From assembly GCF_012844235.1 (NCBI RefSeq), contig NZ_JABAGR010000003.1, positions 1 through 64,000 on the forward strand: a stretch of 64,000 bases of DNA, in the 5' to 3' direction. The DNA is from Parafannyhessea umbonata (GTDB taxonomy: Bacteria > Actinomycetota > Coriobacteriia > Coriobacteriales > Atopobiaceae). Both the position numbers and the translations under genes were made by a program. Positions 1-8,720 of the stretch are shown one piece after another; positions within the stretch are counted from its first letter, which is position 1; every line of letters begins with the position of its first letter. A model generated the notes under the pieces. That model had not been told where the DNA came from. It saw only the letters and a program-made list of their open reading frames with translations, and did no database searches.

Positions 1-55
1 CTTGTCGCGCTGTGCGGCCCCCAGGGCACGGCGGAGCCGGCCCCGGAACCGAAGA

Positions 56-199
56 ATGCCCCTAGTTGGTCAGCGACCATGGCAGGGGAGGCACACCTGG
101 TCCCATTCCGAACCCAGAAGTTAAGCCCCCGAGCGCCGATGGTACTGCGGAGCGAGTCCGTGGGAGAGCAGGACGTCGCTGACCAACTAGGGGCATTTT
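56..199 (+). other. Extended inverted repeat enclosing 5S rRNA (processing stem / terminator)
   Basis: Bases 56-77 and 175-196 are perfect reverse complements (22 bp). The 5S terminal helix is therefore lengthened by about 10 bp of flanking DNA, and four T follow at 197-200. This is the usual form of a precursor-5S stem for RNase processing, and the T-run suggests it also ends rRNA transcription. Confidence 0.7.
66..186 (+). rRNA. rrf: 5S ribosomal RNA
   Basis: The 121-nt segment has the 5S architecture: a terminal helix (TTGGTCAGCGAC at the 5' end pairing with GTCGCTGACCAA at the 3' end), the conserved loop with CCGAACCCAGAAGTTAAGC, and the GGTACTGCGG / GTGGGAGAGCA 3' domain. It would be the last gene of an rRNA operon whose 16S and 23S genes lie left of the window. 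Ends are set by the terminal helix and may be off by one or two bases. Confidence 0.95.
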
Positions 200-437
200 C
201 GCGTCTCGCGCCGGAGTTGTGTGGGGCATATCAAACTTGTTCTTAGGATTCCTTGCGGCTCACAGGTGCCTAAGATAAACCATGATAACCGTGCAATGTG
301 ATAGATTGCTGTCAGCATAGAATTGTTTGTTGCCCTATTTTTGATATATTCCATCGATTTCCTGCGACAATGAAGACAATTCAAGTAGCGCATATATATT
401 TCAGCTATAAAAGAAGAAATGAAATAGAACGAAATAT
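200..437. other. AT-rich intergenic region
   Basis: About 240 bp much richer in A/T than the rest of the first 48 kb. I see no convincing ORF and no RNA gene. TATATATT and TATAAA stretches around 390-411 could carry a promoter, but no -35 box at good spacing is evident. Confidence 0.4.
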
Positions 438-476
438 GCCGTATCCGGTACGAAAGTAGACGGATGCGGCGTTTTT
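438..476 (+). terminator. Terminator-like hairpin just before the SARP regulator
   Basis: GCCGTATCCG (438-447) pairs with CGGATGCGGC (461-470) with one G-U pair, followed by GTTTTT. It ends only 20 bp before the chosen start codon at 496. It may terminate transcription from the rRNA side or act as an attenuator in the leader of the regulator gene. Confidence 0.6.
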
Positions 477-495
477 CGTAAAGAAGAGTTCGAAG

Positions 496-3400
496 TTGCC
501 GCGGAACTTGCAGTCATCTGCGTCAATTGAATATTCAGTACAAAAATTCATACAATTTCACAATGAGATTCCTACAAATATGGTGCATCTATTAGTAAGT
601 GATGCTCTACAGGCGACAGACGTGAAAGGAATCCGAATGCAGATGCACCCGATTATCGATTCTGAGGAAGATAGTTTCTCCGAGCTTAGAACGTGCACGC
701 TACCCTCTCGCAACGAGCTGATGGGCGCGTGGAGCAACGTGGTTAGCTCTCGAGAGAAGGTCGTAGTAATCTGCGGCGACGCTGGGGTTGGTAAGTCATT
801 CTTCTTGGATTGCATTGCTGCGCACGAGAGGAGTATTGGCGCTGGAATTAAGACAATCTCCCTTAAGAAGTGCGACGAGAATGAGCTTGGACAAAGGTTC
901 GTACGCTTTTCTAGGGAGACTGTGCAGCAGTCGGAAGGTTCTCCCAGAATCACCGTTTGCGTCGATGATGTGCCGGCTGCTGACGAACGTTCTTACTCGC
1001 GCATAGCTCGGGCGGTGAAAAAGATGTCGAACGCCGGATGTATCGTCGTAATTGCGCTCAGGCCCGAATGCGAAGGGTTGATCGACGTGCTGGAGAACCC
1101 ATTTGTTATGGACATGCACAGGCTTCTTGCCAGGTCATACCCAGGCCAAGGTACCACCCTGACGAACGGTATCCCGAAGCTGATTACCGCTCTCAGGTCT
1201 GATTATCAAATCGGAGAGAGAATTGACCGTGGCGGGCATACGTATCGAAAGGCTATCCGCGAAATGATTGCGGATGCGGTTCGAGACTCTCTTCCAAACG
1301 AGGAAATCGAGCTTCGACTTTCCCTCCTGCTTCTTGGCAGTGGATCCCTGGATGACGCCGTCCGCATTTGTCAGCATGCGGACGAAGAGTCGTTGTCTCT
1401 GCTTGAACGAGAAGCGCCATTCTTCGGGGTGTCTGTGGCGGACTCTTCTTTTCATGTCGCCGGAGTAAGTGACCTAGAGGTCTTTCATGATTGCAGGCAA
1501 GAGATTGCGGAAGCGTGTGAGAACGCGGAGTATGTCGCGCTGAATGTTGCCGATACGCTCGGAAGACGAGGGGAGTATCGACGCATGGGGTTTGTGCTCG
1601 ACGCGATTCGTGACTCCGCCCTCGCAATGTCGTTCGCCTCGCGACATGGCGTCGACCTGGTGTGTGCTGGACACGCGTCATTGGTGTCGAGGTCGATTCG
1701 TCTCTCGGATCCAAATGACGATGCCGCGCAGCAGAGGGCGCTGATCAACAGCCTTGCCGTTGCGGAGGTCTCGGCGAAGAGGGATGAGGCGGTCGGTCTT
1801 CGCGAGTCCTGCAGCGCTTTGACGAAGACCGACGTGTACGAAAAATCTGCGCTTCGGCATGCCGCAATGCTCGGTGCCTGTCGCGAGCTGATGTCAGGAC
1901 GTCGAATCGCGAGGATACGACGCAACCCGAACTTGGATGACGACCAAATAGAGCTGATGTATGACCATCTGCACGCAGCAAAATACATCGTGGATGGCAA
2001 GTTTCTGGCCGGCTTTGATGCCCTGCTCGACAATCCGGGAAGAAAGAGGATGGACGGTATTCCGGCGGCCATGCTTGCAGACGACTTCTATATTTGCGAG
2101 ATGATGCTTGGCGAGGTGCCTGCGCGCAATGGAAGCGGCACGGGATCGTCGTTGGAGGTATTCACGGAATGCGGGTCGGGAAGACTCGCCTCCATACATC
2201 TGGGGATGCGGTCGGCGCTTCGCATCCTAATGGGTCGGGTGACCGCCTTCCCCGAGGTCGAGAAAATCGTGACAAGACTCGGGTCGACAGACGACTTGGT
2301 ACCTCAGTCGGCATTTCTCATTGCGGCTGCGGTGGCAGACTTGAGGATGAAGGCCTATGCAAGTGCGAGCGTAAGGGCAAAACGAGCAGCATCGCTGGCT
2401 CGCGATGCCTCGGCTGACTACCTCTGCGCGGCTGCGAGCTTGGTCGCCGATGCAATCGAGGTTGCAGCTGGGACGGAGCTTGAGGGCAAGGTTCGGTCTC
2501 GCGGCTCTGGTCCTGCGGTTGGCGCCCTGAACGATCTGAGGAGGATGCTTGCGCAGGCCTCCCGGGGTGACACGAGCAGTCCCGTCCGGTTCGATGTGCT
2601 CCAGCGGTCAACCTGCTCGAGGGAGATTCTCTGGGCACTGAATCTGCTCCTGAACGACTGCGGTCAGGCTTCGAGAAACATCAGGTCCATCATGCCTGCG
2701 AATTGGGTCCGATATTCCTCGAGCCTGCTTGGTGCGATGAACGAGTCTCAGGACCAGGGGGACGTACCTGAGCGGAACTTTGGCGAGGGTGACAAGGAGA
2801 AGGGTGACAAACCGGTGAGAATCAGGACACTCGGAACGTTCTCCGTGGCAATCGATGGAAGAGAACTTCCCGTAAGCGCACTTGGCGCACGGCGTGGAAG
2901 AAACCTCGTCTATGCGCTTGCCCTGACAAGAGGACACTCCCTTGCCAAGCGCGAGGCAATCAATATGGTCTGGGGCGACTACGACTACAGCACGGGGAAC
3001 CAGAAGCTCTACGAGACGGTCTGCCTTGCTCGCAAGATTCTTAGGGTTGGTGATGACAGGGAATCCGTCATCTTAACGGGACGGTCTTCGGGTAGGATTG
3101 CCCTCGACATGGCGAAGGTCACTATAGATGTGGACGAGTTCGAGGCTCGTGCGAACGACGCGCTTTCAAGTGAGGGCATGGACAGAAGCGTCGTGGCTCT
3201 GGCAAGCGAGGCGAGGGACATCTACTCTGGTGGTGTCGCAGAGATGATCGACGACCCCTCCGGTGCTATCGAGAGCCGAATAGAGTCGCTAACGACTCTG
3301 CATGCCGACGTGATGGTGGCCGGTGCCAAGGCTGCGCTGCGAGAGGGGAAGACGTACCTCTCGTCACAATTGTCGGGAGAGGCGCTCAAGGACGACTCGT

Positions 3401-3633
3401 TGCGCGAGGACGCTCTGCTGCAGTACGTGACTGCGCTGGGCGTGCTTGGCCGGACCGCAGAGATCGTGACGGCGTATCGTCGCTACAAGGACGCTCTTGT
3501 CCATAAGTACCACGCGCTGCCGTCGGAGCCAGTCAGGAAGAGCGTGGACGAGGCCCTGGAACACAGCGGGAGCAGCCTGACGGCTGAGAAAATAGACGGG
3601 GTTGCAGCTGGGGCCGACGAGGAGGCTTCCTAG
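496..3633 (+). CDS. Large SARP/BTAD-type transcriptional regulator with AAA-like ATPase domain
   Basis: 1045 residues. A Walker A P-loop GDAGVGKS lies at about residues 94-101 and an acidic strand VCVDD near 154, so the N-terminal half looks like a signal-transduction ATPase. The middle is helical and TPR-like. A winged-helix DNA-binding domain starts near residue 773 (RIRTLGTFSVAIDG), followed by a bacterial transcriptional activator domain. This is the reversed order (ATPase first, DNA-binding last) compared with classic SARPs of the AfsR type. Such large regulators are common in Coriobacteriia; the target is unknown. The TTG at 496 is the first usable start after an in-frame TAG at 457; an ATG at 580 is an alternative. 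No neighbour shares its strand closely enough to form an operon, except secA 144 bp downstream. Confidence 0.8.
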   Translation: MPRNLQSSASIEYSVQKFIQFHNEIPTNMVHLLVSDALQATDVKGIRMQMHPIIDSEEDSFSELRTCTLPSRNELMGAWSNVVSSREKVVVICGDAGVGKSFFLDCIAAHERSIGAGIKTISLKKCDENELGQRFVRFSRETVQQSEGSPRITVCVDDVPAADERSYSRIARAVKKMSNAGCIVVIALRPECEGLIDVLENPFVMDMHRLLARSYPGQGTTLTNGIPKLITALRSDYQIGERIDRGGHTYRKAIREMIADAVRDSLPNEEIELRLSLLLLGSGSLDDAVRICQHADEESLSLLEREAPFFGVSVADSSFHVAGVSDLEVFHDCRQEIAEACENAEYVALNVADTLGRRGEYRRMGFVLDAIRDSALAMSFASRHGVDLVCAGHASLVSRSIRLSDPNDDAAQQRALINSLAVAEVSAKRDEAVGLRESCSALTKTDVYEKSALRHAAMLGACRELMSGRRIARIRRNPNLDDDQIELMYDHLHAAKYIVDGKFLAGFDALLDNPGRKRMDGIPAAMLADDFYICEMMLGEVPARNGSGTGSSLEVFTECGSGRLASIHLGMRSALRILMGRVTAFPEVEKIVTRLGSTDDLVPQSAFLIAAAVADLRMKAYASASVRAKRAASLARDASADYLCAAASLVADAIEVAAGTELEGKVRSRGSGPAVGALNDLRRMLAQASRGDTSSPVRFDVLQRSTCSREILWALNLLLNDCGQASRNIRSIMPANWVRYSSSLLGAMNESQDQGDVPERNFGEGDKEKGDKPVRIRTLGTFSVAIDGRELPVSALGARRGRNLVYALALTRGHSLAKREAINMVWGDYDYSTGNQKLYETVCLARKILRVGDDRESVILTGRSSGRIALDMAKVTIDVDEFEARANDALSSEGMDRSVVALASEARDIYSGGVAEMIDDPSGAIESRIESLTTLHADVMVAGAKAALREGKTYLSSQLSGEALKDDSLREDALLQYVTALGVLGRTAEIVTAYRRYKDALVHKYHALPSEPVRKSVDEALEHSGSSLTAEKIDGVAAGADEEAS

Positions 3634-3777
3634 GAGAGGCGCGAAGGTGACCGCGGGCGGTGCCAATTTGATGGTTACACGGGCGTGCGCTGCGCTTGCT
3701 GCCTCCTATTGATAAAGTGGGAGCGTTGATTAATGTGCCCGCGGTCGCCGCGCAGGCTGATGTCCAGAGGAAAGATT

Positions 3778-6525
3778 ATGCCAAACTTTTTTTCTAAATT
3801 GCTTTCTCATGGCGCGGATAAGCAGCTGAAGGAGTTTGAAGCGATAGCGGAGAAGGTCAACGACCTCGAGCCGCAGGTCAAGGCGCTGAGCGATGAGGAG
3901 CTCAGGGGCCAGACCGCGCTCTTCCGCGAGAGGTACGCCAACGGCGAGACGTTGGACGATCTTCTCCCCGAGGCATTTGCCACGGTGAGGGAGGCGTCGG
4001 TCAGGACGCTCGGCATGAGGCACTTCGACGTGCAGGTGATCGGCGGCATCGCGCTTCACCGGGGCATGATCGCGGAGATGAAGACCGGCGAGGGCAAGAC
4101 GCTCGTGTCGACGCTCGCCGGCTACCTGAACGCGATTCCGGGCGAGGGCGTGCACATCGTCACCGTGAACGACTACCTTGCGAAGCGCGACAGCGAGTGG
4201 ATGGGCCAGGTCTACAAGTTCCTGGGTATGAGCGTCGGCATCCTGCAGAACGGCATGAGGCTGGACATGAAGAAGCCCGCGTACAATGCGGACGTGACGT
4301 ACGGCACGAACTCGGAGTTTGGCTTCGACTACCTGCGCGACAACATGGTTGGTCGCGCGGACATGCGCGTGCAGCGCGGTCACCACTTCGCGATCGTGGA
4401 CGAGGTCGACTCCATCCTGATCGACGAGGCGAGGACCCCGCTCATCATCTCGGGCGCGGGAACGAAGTCCGCGAGCACGTACAAGGACTTCGCGCGGGCT
4501 GTGCGCGGGCTGACGCCCGACGTCGACTTCGAGATGGACGAGGCGAAGCACACCATCGCGGCGACGGACCAGGGACTGAGGAAGATCGAGCGGAGCCTGG
4601 GGATCGACAACATCTACTCGGACATGTCCGGGCAGCTCGTCAACCACCTGCAGCAGGCCCTGAAGGCCCAGTACATGTTCCACAGGGACCAGCAGTACGT
4701 CGTGGTGGACGGCGAGGTCAAGATCGTCGACGAGTTCACGGGCCGCATCATGGAGGGCAGGCGTTACTCCGAGGGCCTGCACCAGGCGATTGAGGCGAAG
4801 GAGGGCGTGTACATCCGCGAGGAGAACCAGACGCTTGCGACCATCACGCTGCAGAACTACTTCCGCCTTTACGACAAGCTCTCGGGCATGACGGGAACCG
4901 CCATGACGGAGGACGCGGAGTTCAGGGAGATCTACAACCTGCCCGTGCAGGTGATTCCGCCCAACAAGCCCGTGCAGCGCATCGACCACGACGACCTGGT
5001 GTACAGGACGGTCGAGGCGAAGTTCAACGCCGTGGCGGACGACGTTGCGAAGAGGCACGCGACCGGCCAGCCTGTCCTGGTTGGCACGGTGTCGATCGAG
5101 AGCTCCGAGCGTCTCTCGCGCATTCTGGACAAGCGCGGCATCAAGCATGCGGTGCTGAACGCGAAGTTCCACGAGCGCGAGGCGCAGATCGTGGCGCAGG
5201 CCGGCCGCGAGGGTGCCGTCACCATCGCAACGAACATGGCCGGTCGTGGTACGGACATCCTTTTGGGCGGCAACCCCGACGTGCTTGCCATCGACCTCAT
5301 GCAGGACGACGGCATCGACGTGAGCGAGGGCGTGAGCGCGGAGATGCGCGCACCGTACCTGAAGAAGGCGAAGGAGATCTGCGCGCGCGAGAAGGAGCAC
5401 GTGCTCGCGGCTGGCGGACTGTGCGTGATCGGCACCGAGCGCCACGAGAGCCGACGCATCGACAACCAGCTCCGCGGTCGTGCCGGCCGCCAGGGCGACC
5501 CCGGCGAGACGCAGTTCTACCTCTCGCTCGAGGATGACCTGATGAGGCTGTTCGGCGGGGACCGCATGGACCGCATCTCCGCGATGATGACGAAGTACGA
5601 CATGCCGGACGACATGCCGATCCAGGCGAAGATGGTCACGAAGGCCGTGGAGAGCGCCCAGCGCAAGGTGGAGGAGATAAACTTCGCCATGCGCAAGAAC
5701 GTCCTCGACTACGACGACGTCATGAACAAGCAGCGCCAGGTGATCTACGAGGAGAGGAACAAGATCCTCGACGGGAAGGACCTCGTGGCGCACGTGGCGG
5801 AGGTGACTCGCGGGACCGTCGACCGCAGGGTGCAGGAGTTCTGCGGCGAGAACGTTGACCCGAGCGACTGGGACGTCGAGGGCCTGCGCAAGTGGGTCGT
5901 GGAGCTGACCGGCAGGACGGACCTGCCGGAGTTCGAGGACGACGAGGACCGCGACGCCATCGCGGACGCCGTGTACGACTACGTGATCGAGTGCTACGAC
6001 GCCAAGTCGAAGCTGCTGTCCGACGACATCATGCAGCAGCTCTCGGCCCAGGTGATGCTGCGCGTCATCGACACGAGGTGGATGGCGTACCTGCAGGAGA
6101 TGGACTACCTGAAGACCGGCATCGGGCTGAGGGGCTTTGGCCAGCGCGACCCGCTCGTGGAGTACAAGACGGAGGCGTTCGCGGCGTTTACTGAGCTCGT
6201 GAACACGATGTACGAGGACTTCCTGCGCACGATCCTGCGTCTGGAGCTTGCGGCGCCGCTGACGGAGGCCGACGAGTCCGACGACCTGAGGGGCGCGAAA
6301 TACTCCGGTCCCGCGGACGTCGACGGCGACCAGTCCTCCCACAGGGCGGAGATGAGCGAACGCGCCGGCGCCCCGGGCGGCGCGAGGCACATGGCCGCCC
6401 CGGACAAGCCGACGACGTACCGCAAGGCCGATGACCCCGACCCGTACGTGGGCGTCGGGCGCAACGACCCCTGCCCCTGCGGAAGCGGAAAGAAGTTCAA
6501 GAACTGCCACGGCAGGAATCGATAG
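3778..6525 (+). CDS. secA: Protein translocase ATPase SecA
   Basis: 915 residues, the usual SecA length. It drives preproteins through the SecYEG channel by ATP hydrolysis. Visible features are the N-terminal MPNFFSKLL helix, Walker A MKTGEGKT at about 101-108, the DEVDSILIDEART motor motif near 205, the preprotein cross-linking and helical scaffold regions, and a C-terminal zinc-binding tail DPCPCGSGKKFKNCHG that in other bacteria contacts SecB or ribosomes. The ATG at 3778 is chosen because an AGAGGAAAG ribosome site precedes it and the protein then starts like other SecAs. The reading frame extends 45 nt further upstream without support. prfB follows after 13 bp, a common linkage. Confidence 0.97.
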   Translation: MPNFFSKLLSHGADKQLKEFEAIAEKVNDLEPQVKALSDEELRGQTALFRERYANGETLDDLLPEAFATVREASVRTLGMRHFDVQVIGGIALHRGMIAEMKTGEGKTLVSTLAGYLNAIPGEGVHIVTVNDYLAKRDSEWMGQVYKFLGMSVGILQNGMRLDMKKPAYNADVTYGTNSEFGFDYLRDNMVGRADMRVQRGHHFAIVDEVDSILIDEARTPLIISGAGTKSASTYKDFARAVRGLTPDVDFEMDEAKHTIAATDQGLRKIERSLGIDNIYSDMSGQLVNHLQQALKAQYMFHRDQQYVVVDGEVKIVDEFTGRIMEGRRYSEGLHQAIEAKEGVYIREENQTLATITLQNYFRLYDKLSGMTGTAMTEDAEFREIYNLPVQVIPPNKPVQRIDHDDLVYRTVEAKFNAVADDVAKRHATGQPVLVGTVSIESSERLSRILDKRGIKHAVLNAKFHEREAQIVAQAGREGAVTIATNMAGRGTDILLGGNPDVLAIDLMQDDGIDVSEGVSAEMRAPYLKKAKEICAREKEHVLAAGGLCVIGTERHESRRIDNQLRGRAGRQGDPGETQFYLSLEDDLMRLFGGDRMDRISAMMTKYDMPDDMPIQAKMVTKAVESAQRKVEEINFAMRKNVLDYDDVMNKQRQVIYEERNKILDGKDLVAHVAEVTRGTVDRRVQEFCGENVDPSDWDVEGLRKWVVELTGRTDLPEFEDDEDRDAIADAVYDYVIECYDAKSKLLSDDIMQQLSAQVMLRVIDTRWMAYLQEMDYLKTGIGLRGFGQRDPLVEYKTEAFAAFTELVNTMYEDFLRTILRLELAAPLTEADESDDLRGAKYSGPADVDGDQSSHRAEMSERAGAPGGARHMAAPDKPTTYRKADDPDPYVGVGRNDPCPCGSGKKFKNCHGRNR

Positions 6526-6538
6526 CAAAGCGTGGGAA

Positions 6539-7651
6539 ATGACTGACATCTCCAGAGAAGACATCGAGGGGCTATCCGAGAGGCTCGACAAGGTGGAGGA
6601 CTACCTCCACGTGGACGAGAAGCGCGGCAAGGTGGCCGAGCTCGAGAAGCTGAGCGCCGAGCCCGGGTTCTGGGAGGATGCCGAGGGCGCGAGCAGGACC
6701 ATGGAGCAGCTGACGCGCGCCAAGGAGGACGTCGTGGCCATCGACTCCGCGCGCTCGGAGCTCGAGGACGTGAAGGCTGCCCTTGAGCTGGGCGAGGAGA
6801 CCGGAGACGAGGACCTTCTCGCCGAGGCGAGCTCGACGCTGGAGCGGCTGGTGTCGGACCTTGGGGAGCTGGAGCTCTCCACGTGGTTTACGGGGGAGTT
6901 CGACCACGGCGACGCCATCGTGACGGTGACGCCCGGACAGGGCGGGCTCGAGGCGCAGGACTGGTGCGACATGCTTTTCCACATGTACCTGCGCTACTGC
7001 GAGCGGCGCGGCTGGAAGGTGGACGTGAACGACGCCCCCGCGGCAGACGTCATCGGCATCGACCGGGCGACGTTCACGGTGTCCGGCAGAAACGCGTACG
7101 GCATGCTTCGCGCGGAGCAGGGCGTGCATCGGCTGGTGAGGATCTCTCCCACCGACGACAAGAAGCGCCGGCAGACCACGTTTGCGGGCGTGGAGGTGCT
7201 GCCGGTGCTGCCGGACGACGTGACCGTGGACATCGACCCCCAGGATCTGCGGATCGACGTCTACCACGCGACGGGCCACGGCGGGCAGGGGGTCAACACC
7301 ACCGACTCCGCGGTGAGAATAACGCACATACCCACCGGCACGGTCGTCACGTGCCAGAACGAGCGCAGCCAGATTCAGAACAAGGCCATCGCCATGGGCA
7401 TCCTGCGCAGCCGCCTGTACGAGCGCGAGCTCGCGAAGCGCGAGGCCGAGATCGACGAGCTGCGCGGCCCGAAGCGCGACATAGGCTTTGGCAACCAGAT
7501 CAGGAGCTACGTCCTGTACCCGTACAAGATGGTGAAGGACCTGCGCACGGGCATCGAGACGGGCAACGTGGACGCCGTGCTGAAGGACGGCGACCTCGAC
7601 CCGTTTGTGATCGGCTATCACAGGTGGCGCGTCGGCGGGGGTGACGAATGA
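6539..7651 (+). CDS. prfB: Peptide chain release factor 2 (RF2), with SPT in place of SPF
   Basis: 370 residues. RF2 reads UGA and UAA stop codons and triggers peptidyl-tRNA hydrolysis through its GGQ motif, here at residues 248-250 in a GHGGQGVNTTDSAVRITH context. The family's codon-reading tripeptide is normally SPF; this protein has SPT at 203-205 (DNA 7145-7153: tct ccc acc). The reading frame is uninterrupted, so the autoregulatory +1 frameshift found in many prfB genes is absent. The start ATG at 6539 lies 13 bp after secA, and the stop overlaps the next gene by 4 bp (ATGA). Function is secure; the effect of the tripeptide change is not known. Confidence 0.95.
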   Translation: MTDISREDIEGLSERLDKVEDYLHVDEKRGKVAELEKLSAEPGFWEDAEGASRTMEQLTRAKEDVVAIDSARSELEDVKAALELGEETGDEDLLAEASSTLERLVSDLGELELSTWFTGEFDHGDAIVTVTPGQGGLEAQDWCDMLFHMYLRYCERRGWKVDVNDAPAADVIGIDRATFTVSGRNAYGMLRAEQGVHRLVRISPTDDKKRRQTTFAGVEVLPVLPDDVTVDIDPQDLRIDVYHATGHGGQGVNTTDSAVRITHIPTGTVVTCQNERSQIQNKAIAMGILRSRLYERELAKREAEIDELRGPKRDIGFGNQIRSYVLYPYKMVKDLRTGIETGNVDAVLKDGDLDPFVIGYHRWRVGGGDE

Positions 7652-8526
7652 GGCACAGGTTCGACTGGAGGCGTGCGGCGAAGGACGCGCTCCTGATAGT
7701 TGCGGGCTCGGTGCTGTTTGCCATCGGGATCGACTGCTTCGAGCTGCCAAACGGCATCGCGGCCGGAGGGCTCACGGGTCTGGCGACCATCATCTACGCG
7801 GTGGGCAAGGCGGCGGGCGTCACGCTTCCCGTCGGCATACAGACCATCGCCATGAACATCGTGCTTCTGGTGTACGTGGTGCTGCGCACGCGCGACTGGT
7901 CCTACGTGACGCGCAGCATCGCCGGCATCCTGGTGTCCGGCTTCGTGATCGACGCGCTTGCGCCCGTGCTGCCGGTGCCCACCCATGGCGACCTGCTGAT
8001 ATCCGCCATCTGGGGCGGCGTGTTCGTGGGCGCAGGCGTTGGCGTCGTCTTCCTTTCCGGCGGCAACACCGGCGGCACGGACATCGTGGCGCAGCTCATC
8101 GCAAAGCGCATAGGCATGCCGCTCGGCACGCTGAGCATACTTATCGACGGCGTGATCGTCATCGCGTCGATCCCGGTGTTCTCGCTCCGGAACGCCCTGT
8201 TCGCCGGCGTCGCCATGTACATTGGCGGACGCGTCATAGACGCGGTCGTCGACGGCCCGCGCACGGCGCGCATGGCGTACGTCATATCGGGCAAGCACGA
8301 GGAGATCGCGAACGCCATCATGTACGACCTCGGTCGCGGCTGCACGGAGCTCCGGGCGCGCGGCGTCTGGAGCGGCAACGACCGGCCCGTCCTCATGTGC
8401 GTGTGCGGCAGGACCGAGACCGCCCGCCTGAAGCAGATCGTGGGCGAGGTCGACCCGGACGCGATCGTGGTGGTCTCCGAGGTCCACGAGGCCTTCGGCG
8501 AGGGCTTCACGCGCATCGGCTCGTAG
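7648..8526 (+). CDS. YitT family membrane protein (DUF161 + DUF2179)
   Basis: 292 residues. The N-terminal two thirds are hydrophobic with about five to six membrane segments and glycine-rich turns (LPNGIAAGGLTGLATIIY, SGGNTGGTDIVAQLI), as in the YitT/DUF161 family. The C-terminal soluble part from about residue 205 (ARMAYVISGKHEEIANAI) is a DUF2179 domain with a GII-like small-ligand fold. Members are cytoplasmic-membrane proteins of unclear function. The ATG overlaps the prfB stop by 4 bp, so it is translationally coupled. A strong hairpin follows at 8543-8597. Confidence 0.85.
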   Translation: MRHRFDWRRAAKDALLIVAGSVLFAIGIDCFELPNGIAAGGLTGLATIIYAVGKAAGVTLPVGIQTIAMNIVLLVYVVLRTRDWSYVTRSIAGILVSGFVIDALAPVLPVPTHGDLLISAIWGGVFVGAGVGVVFLSGGNTGGTDIVAQLIAKRIGMPLGTLSILIDGVIVIASIPVFSLRNALFAGVAMYIGGRVIDAVVDGPRTARMAYVISGKHEEIANAIMYDLGRGCTELRARGVWSGNDRPVLMCVCGRTETARLKQIVGEVDPDAIVVVSEVHEAFGEGFTRIGS

Positions 8527-8542
8527 GGTGCGGGCAAGGGGC

Positions 8543-8597
8543 GCGCGCTGGCGAGAAGGGCGTGCCCCCAAGGCCGCGGACCTTCTCGCCAGCGCGC
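8543..8597 (+). terminator. 17-bp perfect inverted repeat after the yitT-like gene
   Basis: GCGCGCTGGCGAGAAGG (8543-8559) is perfectly repeated inverted at 8581-8597 with a 21-nt loop, followed by a T-rich stretch (CTTGGCCTTCTTT). Both arms contain the recurring 9-mer GGCGAGAAG discussed in the findings. It probably ends the prfB-yitT transcript. Confidence 0.6.
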
Positions 8598-8720
8598 CTT
8601 GGCCTTCTTTGGCGCTCTGGTTAATCTGTGCTACGCCGGCGTCGCCGTGCTCCGCACCTGCGTTTCCGGGTAGACTTAACAAGATTCTGTCAGTATCGCT
8701 TTGTAGAAAAAGGAGCTCTA

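Noticed and set aside
3730-6591. 953-codon open frame antisense to secA (and similar long antisense frames over glmS, the tsaB/rimI/tsaD gene and ftsX-rnr)
   Set aside because: These are by-products of high GC in codon position 3. They have repetitive Arg/Val/His/Leu composition, no family motifs and no ribosome sites.
6539-6640. Programmed +1 frameshift in prfB
   Set aside because: The frame is continuous from the ATG with no CTTTGA-type in-frame stop.
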